Source: JBOGJG01 sp050747825
GTDB taxonomy: Bacteria; Acidobacteriota; UBA6911; RPQK01; JBOGJG01
Assembly: GCA_050747825.1 (NCBI GenBank)
Contig: JBOGJG010000156.1
Location: 1-15,246, forward strand
Reading direction: 5' to 3'
DNA: 15,246 nucleotides
Both the position numbers and the translations under genes were made by a program. The notes under the pieces were generated by a model, which made no database searches, was not told the origin of the DNA, and worked only from the letters and a program-made list of their open reading frames with translations. Below, piece after piece: positions 6,963-12,668 of the stretch. The number at the start of each line of letters is the position of its first letter. The stretch's first letter is position 1.

Positions 6963-7036
6963 CCGGTGGCCGCTCCTTTACAGTCGCAGCTCGATTTACG
7001 CTCAACCGAGCCGCCAGTGTAAAGGGCGGCCACCGG
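6963..7036. repeat. large inverted repeat between the zipper gene and galK
   Basis: CCGGTGGCCGCTCCTTTACA (6963-6982) and TGTAAAGGGCGGCCACCGG (7018-7036) are complementary over 19 bases with one extra base in the left arm. The 35-base loop contains a smaller GCTCG/CGAGC pair, so a branched hairpin is possible. The right arm is followed by GGAGAC, not a T tract, so this is not a standard intrinsic terminator, although a strong hairpin could still end or protect the upstream transcript. It could instead be a small non-autonomous element. It ends just before the galK -10. Confidence 0.8.
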
Positions 7037-7042
7037 GGAGAC

Positions 7043-7048
7043 TATAAT
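7043..7048 (+). promoter_or_regulatory. TATAAT -10, probably giving a leaderless galK mRNA
   Basis: A consensus -10 ends 6 bases before the galK ATG at 7055, which puts the expected transcript start on or next to the start codon. No Shine-Dalgarno is at the right distance (the nearest purine run, GGGGAG, is about 14 bases away). The -35 region (about TGTAAA, 7018-7023) is weak and lies inside the right arm of the inverted repeat. Confidence 0.6.
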
Positions 7049-7054
7049 CTCTGC

Positions 7055-8284
7055 ATGACAAGACTGCTGGAGGCGTTTGAGCGGGAGTTTGGAGCCGGGG
7101 GAGAAGTCTACCTCGCCCGGGCGCCGGGACGGGTGAACTTGATGGGAGATCACACCGACTACAATGGCCTGCCCGTCCTGCCTTTAGCCATCCAGCGAAA
7201 GATTGAGATCCTGTTTCGCCCCCGCACAGACTCCCGTGTCCGACTCAGGAATATCTGTCCCGCCTTTGCTCCCAGAGATTTCTCCCTGCAGGCGCCAATC
7301 GCCGCCTACGAGCGGGGAGACTGGGGAAACTACACCAAGGCGGCCGCACAGGCGCTGCTGGAGCGATTCGGCAGCCTGCGCGGCATCGATGCCCTTATCA
7401 GCGGAGACATCCCCCTGGCAGCAGGTCTCAGCTCCTCGTCCGCGCTGGTGGTGGCCTCCGCCTTAGCCCTTTTGGCAGCCAATGAAATCAGTATGGAACC
7501 CCTCGAGTTGATGGATTTGACGGCCTCTGGAGAGCACTTCGTGGGTACCCGTGGAGGTGGAATGGATCAGGCCATTTGCCTGGGCGGACTGAAAGGCCAG
7601 GCCTTGAAGATCGAGTTCCAGCCTTTGCAACTCACATCCATCCCCATTCCGCCAGGCTGGCGCTTCATCGTGGCCCACAGCCTCGTGGCCGCGGATAAAT
7701 CGGGCGCAGCCAATCACAAGTACAACCAGCGTACGGTGCAATGCCGGGAAGCCCTGCAGCAGATCCACCGGGACCCTGGACTGCGGGCGTTGCCTGGCAC
7801 TTACCCGGCTCTGCTGAAGGAAGGCTTACCGGACGACCTGATCGCCATCGCGAATGAAAGCCTCACAGAACCCTATCGGGGGCGCTTCCGCCATGTCATC
7901 ACCGAGGCAGGCCGCGTGGAAGACGCGACAGCGGCCCTGCTGGCGGCCGATGTGAAGAAGTTTGGCCGCCTGATGGACGCCTCCCACGCTAGTCTCAGCC
8001 GCGACTTCGAGGTCAGTTGCCCGGAACTGGACGAACTCGTCCAGGCCTGCAAGGACAGCGGCGCTAGGGGCGCCCGCATGACCGGAGGCGGCTTCGGCGG
8101 CTGCGCCGTCGCCCTTTGCGAGGAGGCCCAAACAGAGGAGCTCCTCCGCAGTCTTGAGGACAGATTCTACCGGACGCGGGCGGCTCGACAGCGGTTTTCT
8201 GAATACCTGATTCCGATCGAGGCGGTCAGCGGCGCTTCTGTTCTCAGCAGTCTATTGAAGCGTTCCCCTACCGCCCTCCGGTAG
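7055..8284 (+). CDS. galK: galactokinase
   Basis: A 409-residue GHMP kinase that phosphorylates galactose at C1 in the Leloir pathway. It carries the galactokinase signature APGRVNLMGDHTDYNG (catalytic R26; the usual GEH is GDH here, D32), the ATP-binding GLSSSSA (124-130), the catalytic base D171 (GGGMDQAICLGG), YNQRTVQCREA (223-233) and the GGGFGGC loop (344-350). Length is usual. The last ~11 residues (SSLLKRSPTALR) do not look like the family and come from reading into the adjoining alcohol dehydrogenase fragment in another frame; the ancestral stop was probably near the SGASVL segment. No other Leloir gene (galT, galE, galM) is visible. A specificity for N-acetylgalactosamine or another sugar cannot be excluded. 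Confidence 0.92.
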   Translation: MTRLLEAFEREFGAGGEVYLARAPGRVNLMGDHTDYNGLPVLPLAIQRKIEILFRPRTDSRVRLRNICPAFAPRDFSLQAPIAAYERGDWGNYTKAAAQALLERFGSLRGIDALISGDIPLAAGLSSSSALVVASALALLAANEISMEPLELMDLTASGEHFVGTRGGGMDQAICLGGLKGQALKIEFQPLQLTSIPIPPGWRFIVAHSLVAADKSGAANHKYNQRTVQCREALQQIHRDPGLRALPGTYPALLKEGLPDDLIAIANESLTEPYRGRFRHVITEAGRVEDATAALLAADVKKFGRLMDASHASLSRDFEVSCPELDELVQACKDSGARGARMTGGGFGGCAVALCEEAQTEELLRSLEDRFYRTRAARQRFSEYLIPIEAVSGASVLSSLLKRSPTALR

Positions 8285-8427
8285 TGCTGGGGCACGAGTT
8301 CTGCGGCGCGGTGGTGGAGACGGGCCCCGCAGTCAAGCCATTCAAACCCGGAGATCGAGTGGTAGCCGCCAATCCGGCCCGGATCTGCGGCCACTGGTAC
8401 CATTGTGTTTCGTTCTCATTGGACTAA
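8260..8427 (+). pseudogene. zinc alcohol dehydrogenase fragment (GroES-like domain)
   Basis: In the frame GCG at 8260 to TAA at 8425-8427 the DNA encodes about 55 residues of the N-terminal catalytic domain of a medium-chain zinc dehydrogenase of the sorbitol/threonine dehydrogenase type: FPYRPPVVLGHEFCGAVVE, PFKPGDRVVAANP, then ICGHWYHC. The GHE motif and GDRVV strand are diagnostic. The structural zinc CxxCxxC pattern is already damaged (a Trp where Cys is expected). There is no start, and everything before and after this ~165-base piece is missing. It overlaps the end of galK in another frame, so the deletion that made it also changed the galK C-terminus. Confidence 0.75.
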
Positions 8428-8449
8428 AGTTCACCTGATTCTGCATAAT
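8419..8449 (+). promoter_or_regulatory. possible sigma-70 promoter of the exported sugar-isomerase gene
   Basis: TTGGAC (8419-8424) and CATAAT (8444-8449) are separated by 19 bases, somewhat long. A start near 8456 would leave a ~23-base leader that ends in an A5G6A3 run just before the ATG at 8479. The run serves as an atypical ribosome site and is a homopolymer tract where slippage could occur. Confidence 0.35.
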
Positions 8450-8478
8450 GTCAGGATCGAAAACAAAAAGGGGGGAAA

Positions 8479-9354
8479 ATGAGGACTCCGAAAATCCACC
8501 GGAGATATTTCTTAATGCTTGGAGGCGGCTCCTGGCTGGGAGCCACCCTGTTGACGAGTTGCCGACAGGAAGAAGAGGCCGAGCCGGAGGAAGGCGTTCA
8601 GCCCGCGCCTGCCGCGGCAGCCGAGTACGGCCCGTTTCAGATGGGATTCCAGAGCTATTCGCTGCGTGAGTTTCAGGAGCTGGGTACGTTTGTAACCCAG
8701 GCGGAAAGGCTGGGGGTCGAGTACGTCGAGGTCTACAGCGGCCATCTCAGCACCACGGCCTCCGACGAAGAAATCGAGAATTTCAAGAGCCGGCTGGCAC
8801 AGGCCGGGATGCAAATTAACGCTTTCGGCGTTGAAAATTTTACGGCCGACCATGAGCAAAACCGCAGGCTTTTCGAGTTTGGGAAGAAGCTCGGGGTTCG
8901 AAATCTCAGCGCAAATCCGACAAAGGACGCCTTTGACAGCCTCGATGAATTGGTCCGGGAGTATGACATCCGTATCGCCATCCACAACCACGGCCCGGAA
9001 GACGAACGCTGGCGGCGTCCCGAATGGATTTTGGAGGCGGTCAAAGACCGTGACCCGCGCATCGGCGCCTGCGTCGATACCGGGCATTACATCCGAGCCG
9101 GCGTGAACCCGGTGGAGGCCATTCAGATGCTGGGATCGCGCGTGCTCGGTGTGCACCTGAAAGATTTCAATCAGGATATGCAGGAAGTGCTGGTGGGCCA
9201 GGGACAGCTTGATCTGAATGCCACTCTATCCTCACTCCGGGAAGTAGGCCTGGAGGGTCCGCTCTCACTCGAATATGAGGACCACGCGGATGACCCGGTA
9301 CCCCATATGCTGCAGGAACTGGAGTCAGTGCGCCAGGTGATTGCCGGCTGGTAG
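8479..9354 (+). CDS. exported sugar isomerase/epimerase-fold (xylose-isomerase-like TIM barrel) lipoprotein
   Basis: A 291-residue protein with a Tat-like, lipoprotein-type leader: RR at 8-9 (HRRYFLML), a hydrophobic stretch and a lipobox LLTSC with C28 as the predicted lipidated residue. A short acidic/proline linker (30-48) precedes a TIM barrel of the sugar phosphate isomerase/epimerase (AP_endonuc_2) family. Likely metal and active-site positions are E84 (VEYVEVYSGH), HNH (169-171), D200 and H203 (VDTGH), H226 (VHLKD) and E265 or E267 (LEYEDH). The family includes cofactor-metal-dependent isomerases, 3-keto-sugar enzymes and dehydratases; the reaction here is unknown. An envelope location implies work on an unphosphorylated sugar or sugar acid. 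An A5G6A3 run precedes the ATG. The Ldh_2 gene follows after 8 bases, so the two are probably one operon. Confidence 0.87.
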   Translation: MRTPKIHRRYFLMLGGGSWLGATLLTSCRQEEEAEPEEGVQPAPAAAAEYGPFQMGFQSYSLREFQELGTFVTQAERLGVEYVEVYSGHLSTTASDEEIENFKSRLAQAGMQINAFGVENFTADHEQNRRLFEFGKKLGVRNLSANPTKDAFDSLDELVREYDIRIAIHNHGPEDERWRRPEWILEAVKDRDPRIGACVDTGHYIRAGVNPVEAIQMLGSRVLGVHLKDFNQDMQEVLVGQGQLDLNATLSSLREVGLEGPLSLEYEDHADDPVPHMLQELESVRQVIAGW

Positions 9355-9362
9355 ATATTGAT

Positions 9363-10412
9363 ATGCCGGTCCGGCTCTATCCTGCCGAGAAGCTGCGCGC
9401 TTTTGCTGAGCAGGCGCTGGCACGCTGTAAAGTGCCTGAATCTGATGCCGCAGTGGTCGCCGACAATCTGGTTGAAGCCAACCTGCGCGGGGTGGACTCG
9501 CATGGAGTCACCAGTCTGCTCGGTATCTATGTCAAGCGTCTGAAAAAGGGGCTGATTAATCCCAGGCCGTCCTTCTCCGTAGTCAGCGAGAGTCCGTCTA
9601 CACTGGTGCTGGACGCCGACAACGGACTGGGCGCGCTGATCGGAAAGCGGGCCATGCAGGAATGCCTGCGCCGGGCGAGCGAAAGCGGCGCCGCCTGGGC
9701 CGGCGTGCGGCACAGCAATCACTTCGGCGCCGCCGCCTATTTTTCGCTCATGGCCGCGCGAAGCGGCCGGATCGGAATCGCCATGACTAACGGTCCGCCC
9801 AATATGCCGCCCTGGGGAGGCTCCCGTCCGTACCTGTCCACCAATCCGATTTCCATTGCCCTTCCGGCCGAGGGCGAACCCGTGGTGCTGGATATGGCCA
9901 CCAGCGTGGTGGCGCGCTTTCAGATTATTCGGGCGGCGACCCGAGGCGACACGGCCCTTCCCGAAGGCTGGGCGCTGGATGAGCGGGGCCGCCCTACCAC
10001 CGATCCAAAGGAGGCGCTGGAGGGATTCGCCATGCCTATGGGCGGCCACAAGGGATATGGCCTCTCCCTGATGATCGATGCCCTGTGCGGAGTGCTGGCC
10101 GGGGGCGCCTTCGGCCCTGACGTGGGTTCGCTTCAGCGCCGGTTCGACAGGCCGCAAGACGTGGGACATATGTTTGCCGCCATTGACGTCGCAAGGATGA
10201 TCCCGTTGCCTGAGTTCAGCAGCCGCCTGGCCCGGATGTGCAGCGAGCTTCACCAGATCGAACCGGCCCAGGGCTTTGAGCGGGTCTACGTGCCAGGCGA
10301 AATTGAAGCCGAACAGCGCCGCCGGCGCCTGAAAGAAGGGATACCCGTGGACGAAACGGCATGGCAGAGGCTGCGGGAGGTGGCGCAAGAGCTCAAGATT
10401 TCGCTCGAATAG
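9363..10412 (+). CDS. malate/L-lactate dehydrogenase family (Ldh_2) NAD(P)-dependent 2-hydroxyacid oxidoreductase
   Basis: A 349-residue member of the Ldh_2 family (malate, L-lactate, ureidoglycolate, sulfolactate and 2,3-diketogulonate dehydrogenases), not related to classical lactate dehydrogenase. Family marks are LRGVDSHGV with the catalytic H47, HSNHFGAAAYFS (117-128), MTNGPP (141-146), STNPISIALP (159-168), LDMATSVVAR and MGGHKGYGLSLMID. The known reaction is reversible oxidation of a 2-hydroxy acid to a 2-oxo acid with NAD(P). It starts 8 bases after the sugar-isomerase stop, with no distinct ribosome site, so coupled translation is likely. Its last 20 bases overlap the convergent iclR gene. 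In this context it may supply the 2-oxo acid for the ThDP enzyme at 12669, but the two are in separate transcription units. Confidence 0.92.
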   Translation: MPVRLYPAEKLRAFAEQALARCKVPESDAAVVADNLVEANLRGVDSHGVTSLLGIYVKRLKKGLINPRPSFSVVSESPSTLVLDADNGLGALIGKRAMQECLRRASESGAAWAGVRHSNHFGAAAYFSLMAARSGRIGIAMTNGPPNMPPWGGSRPYLSTNPISIALPAEGEPVVLDMATSVVARFQIIRAATRGDTALPEGWALDERGRPTTDPKEALEGFAMPMGGHKGYGLSLMIDALCGVLAGGAFGPDVGSLQRRFDRPQDVGHMFAAIDVARMIPLPEFSSRLARMCSELHQIEPAQGFERVYVPGEIEAEQRRRRLKEGIPVDETAWQRLREVAQELKISLE

Positions 10413-11241
10413 ACACTTTGCCGCGTTGCGCGGAGGCGTTGGACAAATCCCCGATCGCCCCCAGGCGCCTGGAAATAGAATGGGCGCCCTTTGTGACCAG
10501 GCGAACGATTTCCGGAATGCGGTCGCCGGTAATCTGGTAGCGGGGAACAGAACCGCTGATAGCGGCGGTGACCTCGCCATGCTGATCGTAAACGGGAGCC
10601 CCCACTGAGAATATTTCAGGATAGTACTCCTCGTCATTGATCGAGTAGCCCCGGCGGCGCACCTCTTCCAGTTCCGCCCTTAGATCGGAGAGACTGACGA
10701 TCGTTTCAGAGGTGAATTTCTCCAAAGGACCCTTTCCGAGAATGACTTCCAATTCCGAATCCGGCTCCCCCGCCAGCAGCGCCTTGCCTACCGCGGTGGA
10801 ATGCAGGGGCGACCTGGCGCCCGGTCGGGAGCGCAGGACGATTTCCGCGCTGCTGGGGATCGTCAACAGATAAACGACTTTGTCCGCGTGACGCACGCCC
10901 AATATGGCGTTGAGGTGATGCTCGCGGGCCAGCGAGCGGAGCTCGGGGAGAGCCGCCTCTTGAAGCCCGTCCGTGGAGACATAGACCTGACCGATTTCGA
11001 AAGCCCGAATGCCGATCCGGTACTTGGTCGTGGCCGGATTCTGCTCCAGAAAGCCATGGTCGGCCAGAGTCAGAACCAGACGGTGGACAATGCTCTTGTT
11101 GAGTCCGAGCTTGCGGCTCAATTCACGTATCCCCTGCTCCGAACCCTCCCGGCTGATGGCTTCCAGAATGGCGAGACCGCGGGCCAGCGACTGATTGCGG
11201 CTTTTCTGCGGCGCCGGGGTTTTACTGTTTTCATTAGACAT
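10393..11241 (-). CDS. IclR-family transcriptional regulator
   Basis: A 282-residue regulator of normal length. The winged helix-turn-helix covers about 17-75 (SLARGLAILEAIS, ELSRKLGLNKSIVHRLVLTL, HGFLEQNPATTKYRIG) and the IclR effector domain about 85-262 (SPLHSTAVGKALLAG, RGYSINDEEYYPEIFSVGAPVYD, AAISGSVPRYQI). IclR proteins usually bind a short palindrome as dimers and respond to a small organic acid. The ATG at 11241 has AGGGGA at good distance, inside the end of the upstream mmgE/prpD gene, which it overlaps by 8 bases, so both are co-transcribed and the regulator probably controls its own operon. A fitting palindrome lies in the divergent promoter region at 12639-12653. The 3' end overlaps the convergent Ldh_2 gene by 20 bases. 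Confidence 0.93.
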   Translation of the reverse strand: MSNENSKTPAPQKSRNQSLARGLAILEAISREGSEQGIRELSRKLGLNKSIVHRLVLTLADHGFLEQNPATTKYRIGIRAFEIGQVYVSTDGLQEAALPELRSLAREHHLNAILGVRHADKVVYLLTIPSSAEIVLRSRPGARSPLHSTAVGKALLAGEPDSELEVILGKGPLEKFTSETIVSLSDLRAELEEVRRRGYSINDEEYYPEIFSVGAPVYDQHGEVTAAISGSVPRYQITGDRIPEIVRLVTKGAHSISRRLGAIGDLSNASAQRGKVSIRAKS

Positions 11242-12604
11242 GATTTATTCCCCTAAGCTCCGATACATTCTCCAGCTCCTCCAGGTTTTCGACCAAACCG
11301 GCCAACCGCAGGCCGGCGGGGCGGCCCATCACCGGCTCCACCAGGTCCAGGAATTTCTCGTCAAGTTCCTCCTGACTGAGGGGATTCTCAGGCGTCCCGC
11401 TGGCCTGTTTGACATGCTCCGTGAGAATTCGCCCGTCACGCAGGTGGGCTGAGAGCACCGCTTCAGTCTGCTTCAAGCCTTCATCGGCCTGTGGCACGAT
11501 CCGTCCCAGCAGCTCGATAAGGTCGGGACGGCGTACCGTCTCATCTCTGAAATGACGGGGCCGAACTCCCCCCTCCAAAAGCGCAACGGCACAGACAAAA
11601 TGGACGCTGAACTTTCCTTCAAGTCCCGTTTGAGGGTCGGCCTTTCCGGTCAACTCCAGAACCAGGGGATGGACTCGCAGATCGAGCTTCTCAATGTCAA
11701 CGGCGCATACCCGGTGCCGGTCTCGAAGGCGTCGCACACCATCGATTGCGGCGTGAGTCACCACTCCACAGGGATAAGGCTTTAAACCGCTCTGTAAAAT
11801 CTCCCAGCGCTCTCCCAGCGCTCGAGTCAACTCGCCGCTGTCAGCCCCGAAGCCCATGACCTGGAACATGCCGCGCCTGCCCTCCAGGCTGTCGGCGGCA
11901 GCCGTATATCCCCGCGAGGCCAACAGAGCCGACAGCACGCCGCCGGCCGCGGCGCGACCCACGTGCAGGGCCTTGGCCATGCTGCCGAACTGCTCGCGCT
12001 GCCCTGAGGCTTGAGTGGCCGCCATCCCGAGAGCATGCGCCATCTGCCCGCCTTCAAGACCCATCAGCCGCCCGGCGCAGACGGCGGCGCCCAGCGTGCC
12101 TGCCGTCCCTGTGACATGCCAGCCCGAGTCATAGTGATGAGGATGCAAAGCCAGGCTGACTCGAGCCGCCACCTCAAAGGCCACCACGTGAGCCGCAATC
12201 AGGTCGCGGCCGCTCACTGCCTTCCACTCCCCTATAGGCAGGCCCGCAGACATCACCACTCCCGTCGGGTGGAGGATAGTCGGAAAATGCGTGTCATCGA
12301 AATCCAAAACATGCGATAAAATGCCATTGACCAAGGCCGCATTGGCGACTGACGTGCGATCTCCGAAACCCAGAATGCCGGACTGGGGAGCACCGCCCAA
12401 CTCCAGTGCGGTATCGCGGGCGATTCGTCCGGCTTCGCTGTCAACAGCGCCGATCGTAACGCCCAGAAAGTCCAGAATGCAGCGCTTGCTCTCACGCACG
12501 ACTTCAGCCGGCAGGTCGCGGAAACCTGCGCCGGCAGCGAAACGAATCACTTCAGCCGTATGTGGCGACCTGGACAAGGACAAGTTACTCATGATTGACA
12601 GCAT
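11234..12604 (-). CDS. MmgE/PrpD family protein
   Basis: A 456-residue protein of the family that holds 2-methylcitrate dehydratase (PrpD), cis-aconitate decarboxylase and iminodisuccinate epimerase. Signs are KRCILDFLGVTIGA, NGILSHVLDFDDTH (98-106), LHPTGVV, GWHVTGTAGTLGAA (H163) and SMAKALHVGRAAAGG (K211, H214), the positions of the active-site His/Lys seen in known members. Length is usual. The reaction could be dehydration, decarboxylation or epimerisation of a di- or tricarboxylic acid; sequence does not decide. I chose the ATG at 12604 because AGGA stands 10 bases before it; TTG at 12613 and ATG at 12592 are alternatives. It heads the operon with iclR and diverges from the ThDP gene. 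No prpB or prpC is near, so the methylcitrate cycle is unlikely. Confidence 0.9.
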   Translation of the reverse strand: MLSIMSNLSLSRSPHTAEVIRFAAGAGFRDLPAEVVRESKRCILDFLGVTIGAVDSEAGRIARDTALELGGAPQSGILGFGDRTSVANAALVNGILSHVLDFDDTHFPTILHPTGVVMSAGLPIGEWKAVSGRDLIAAHVVAFEVAARVSLALHPHHYDSGWHVTGTAGTLGAAVCAGRLMGLEGGQMAHALGMAATQASGQREQFGSMAKALHVGRAAAGGVLSALLASRGYTAAADSLEGRRGMFQVMGFGADSGELTRALGERWEILQSGLKPYPCGVVTHAAIDGVRRLRDRHRVCAVDIEKLDLRVHPLVLELTGKADPQTGLEGKFSVHFVCAVALLEGGVRPRHFRDETVRRPDLIELLGRIVPQADEGLKQTEAVLSAHLRDGRILTEHVKQASGTPENPLSQEELDEKFLDLVEPVMGRPAGLRLAGLVENLEELENVSELRGINHV

Positions 12605-12628
12605 GGGCTGCAAATCCTACTCTAGTGT

Positions 12629-12658
12629 TTGACTCTAGCGGTACATCGTACCGATAAT
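12629..12658 (+). promoter_or_regulatory. sigma-70 promoter of the ThDP-FAH operon
   Basis: TTGACT (12629-12634) and GATAAT (12653-12658), each 5 of 6 matches to consensus, are separated by 18 bases. The predicted start, near 12665, is only a few bases before the ATG at 12669. The spacer contains the 15-bp palindrome, so a bound repressor would block polymerase. Confidence 0.7.
12639..12653. promoter_or_regulatory. palindromic operator, probably for the IclR regulator
   Basis: CGGTAC-ATC-GTACCG is a perfect dyad with 6-bp arms and a 3-bp centre; two more flanking pairs match after one mismatch (12636-12656). Size and shape fit IclR-family operators. It lies in the 64-bp gap between the divergent mmgE/prpD-iclR and ThDP-FAH operons, within the spacer of the promoter at 12629-12658. 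Two direct copies of ACTCTAG (12619-12625 and 12632-12638) lie beside it. Confidence 0.65.
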
Positions 12659-12668
12659 CAGGGCCAGG

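Noticed and set aside
6963..7036. Standard intrinsic terminator of the zipper gene
   Set aside because: The stem is strong, but the right arm is followed by GGAGAC rather than a U tract, and the arms are too long. I list it as an inverted repeat.
8395..8405. Second copy of the IclR operator near the sugar-isomerase promoter
   Set aside because: Only the GGTACC core is present, with no 15-bp dyad, and it lies in the dehydrogenase fragment.
8512..9156. A 214-codon minus-strand open frame
   Set aside because: It lies entirely within the sugar-isomerase gene on the opposite strand and has no recognisable domain.
9171..10637. A 488-codon minus-strand open frame
   Set aside because: It is antisense to Ldh_2 and to the end of the sugar-isomerase gene, whose products have clear families. 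The antisense protein has low-complexity composition typical of high-GC shadow frames.
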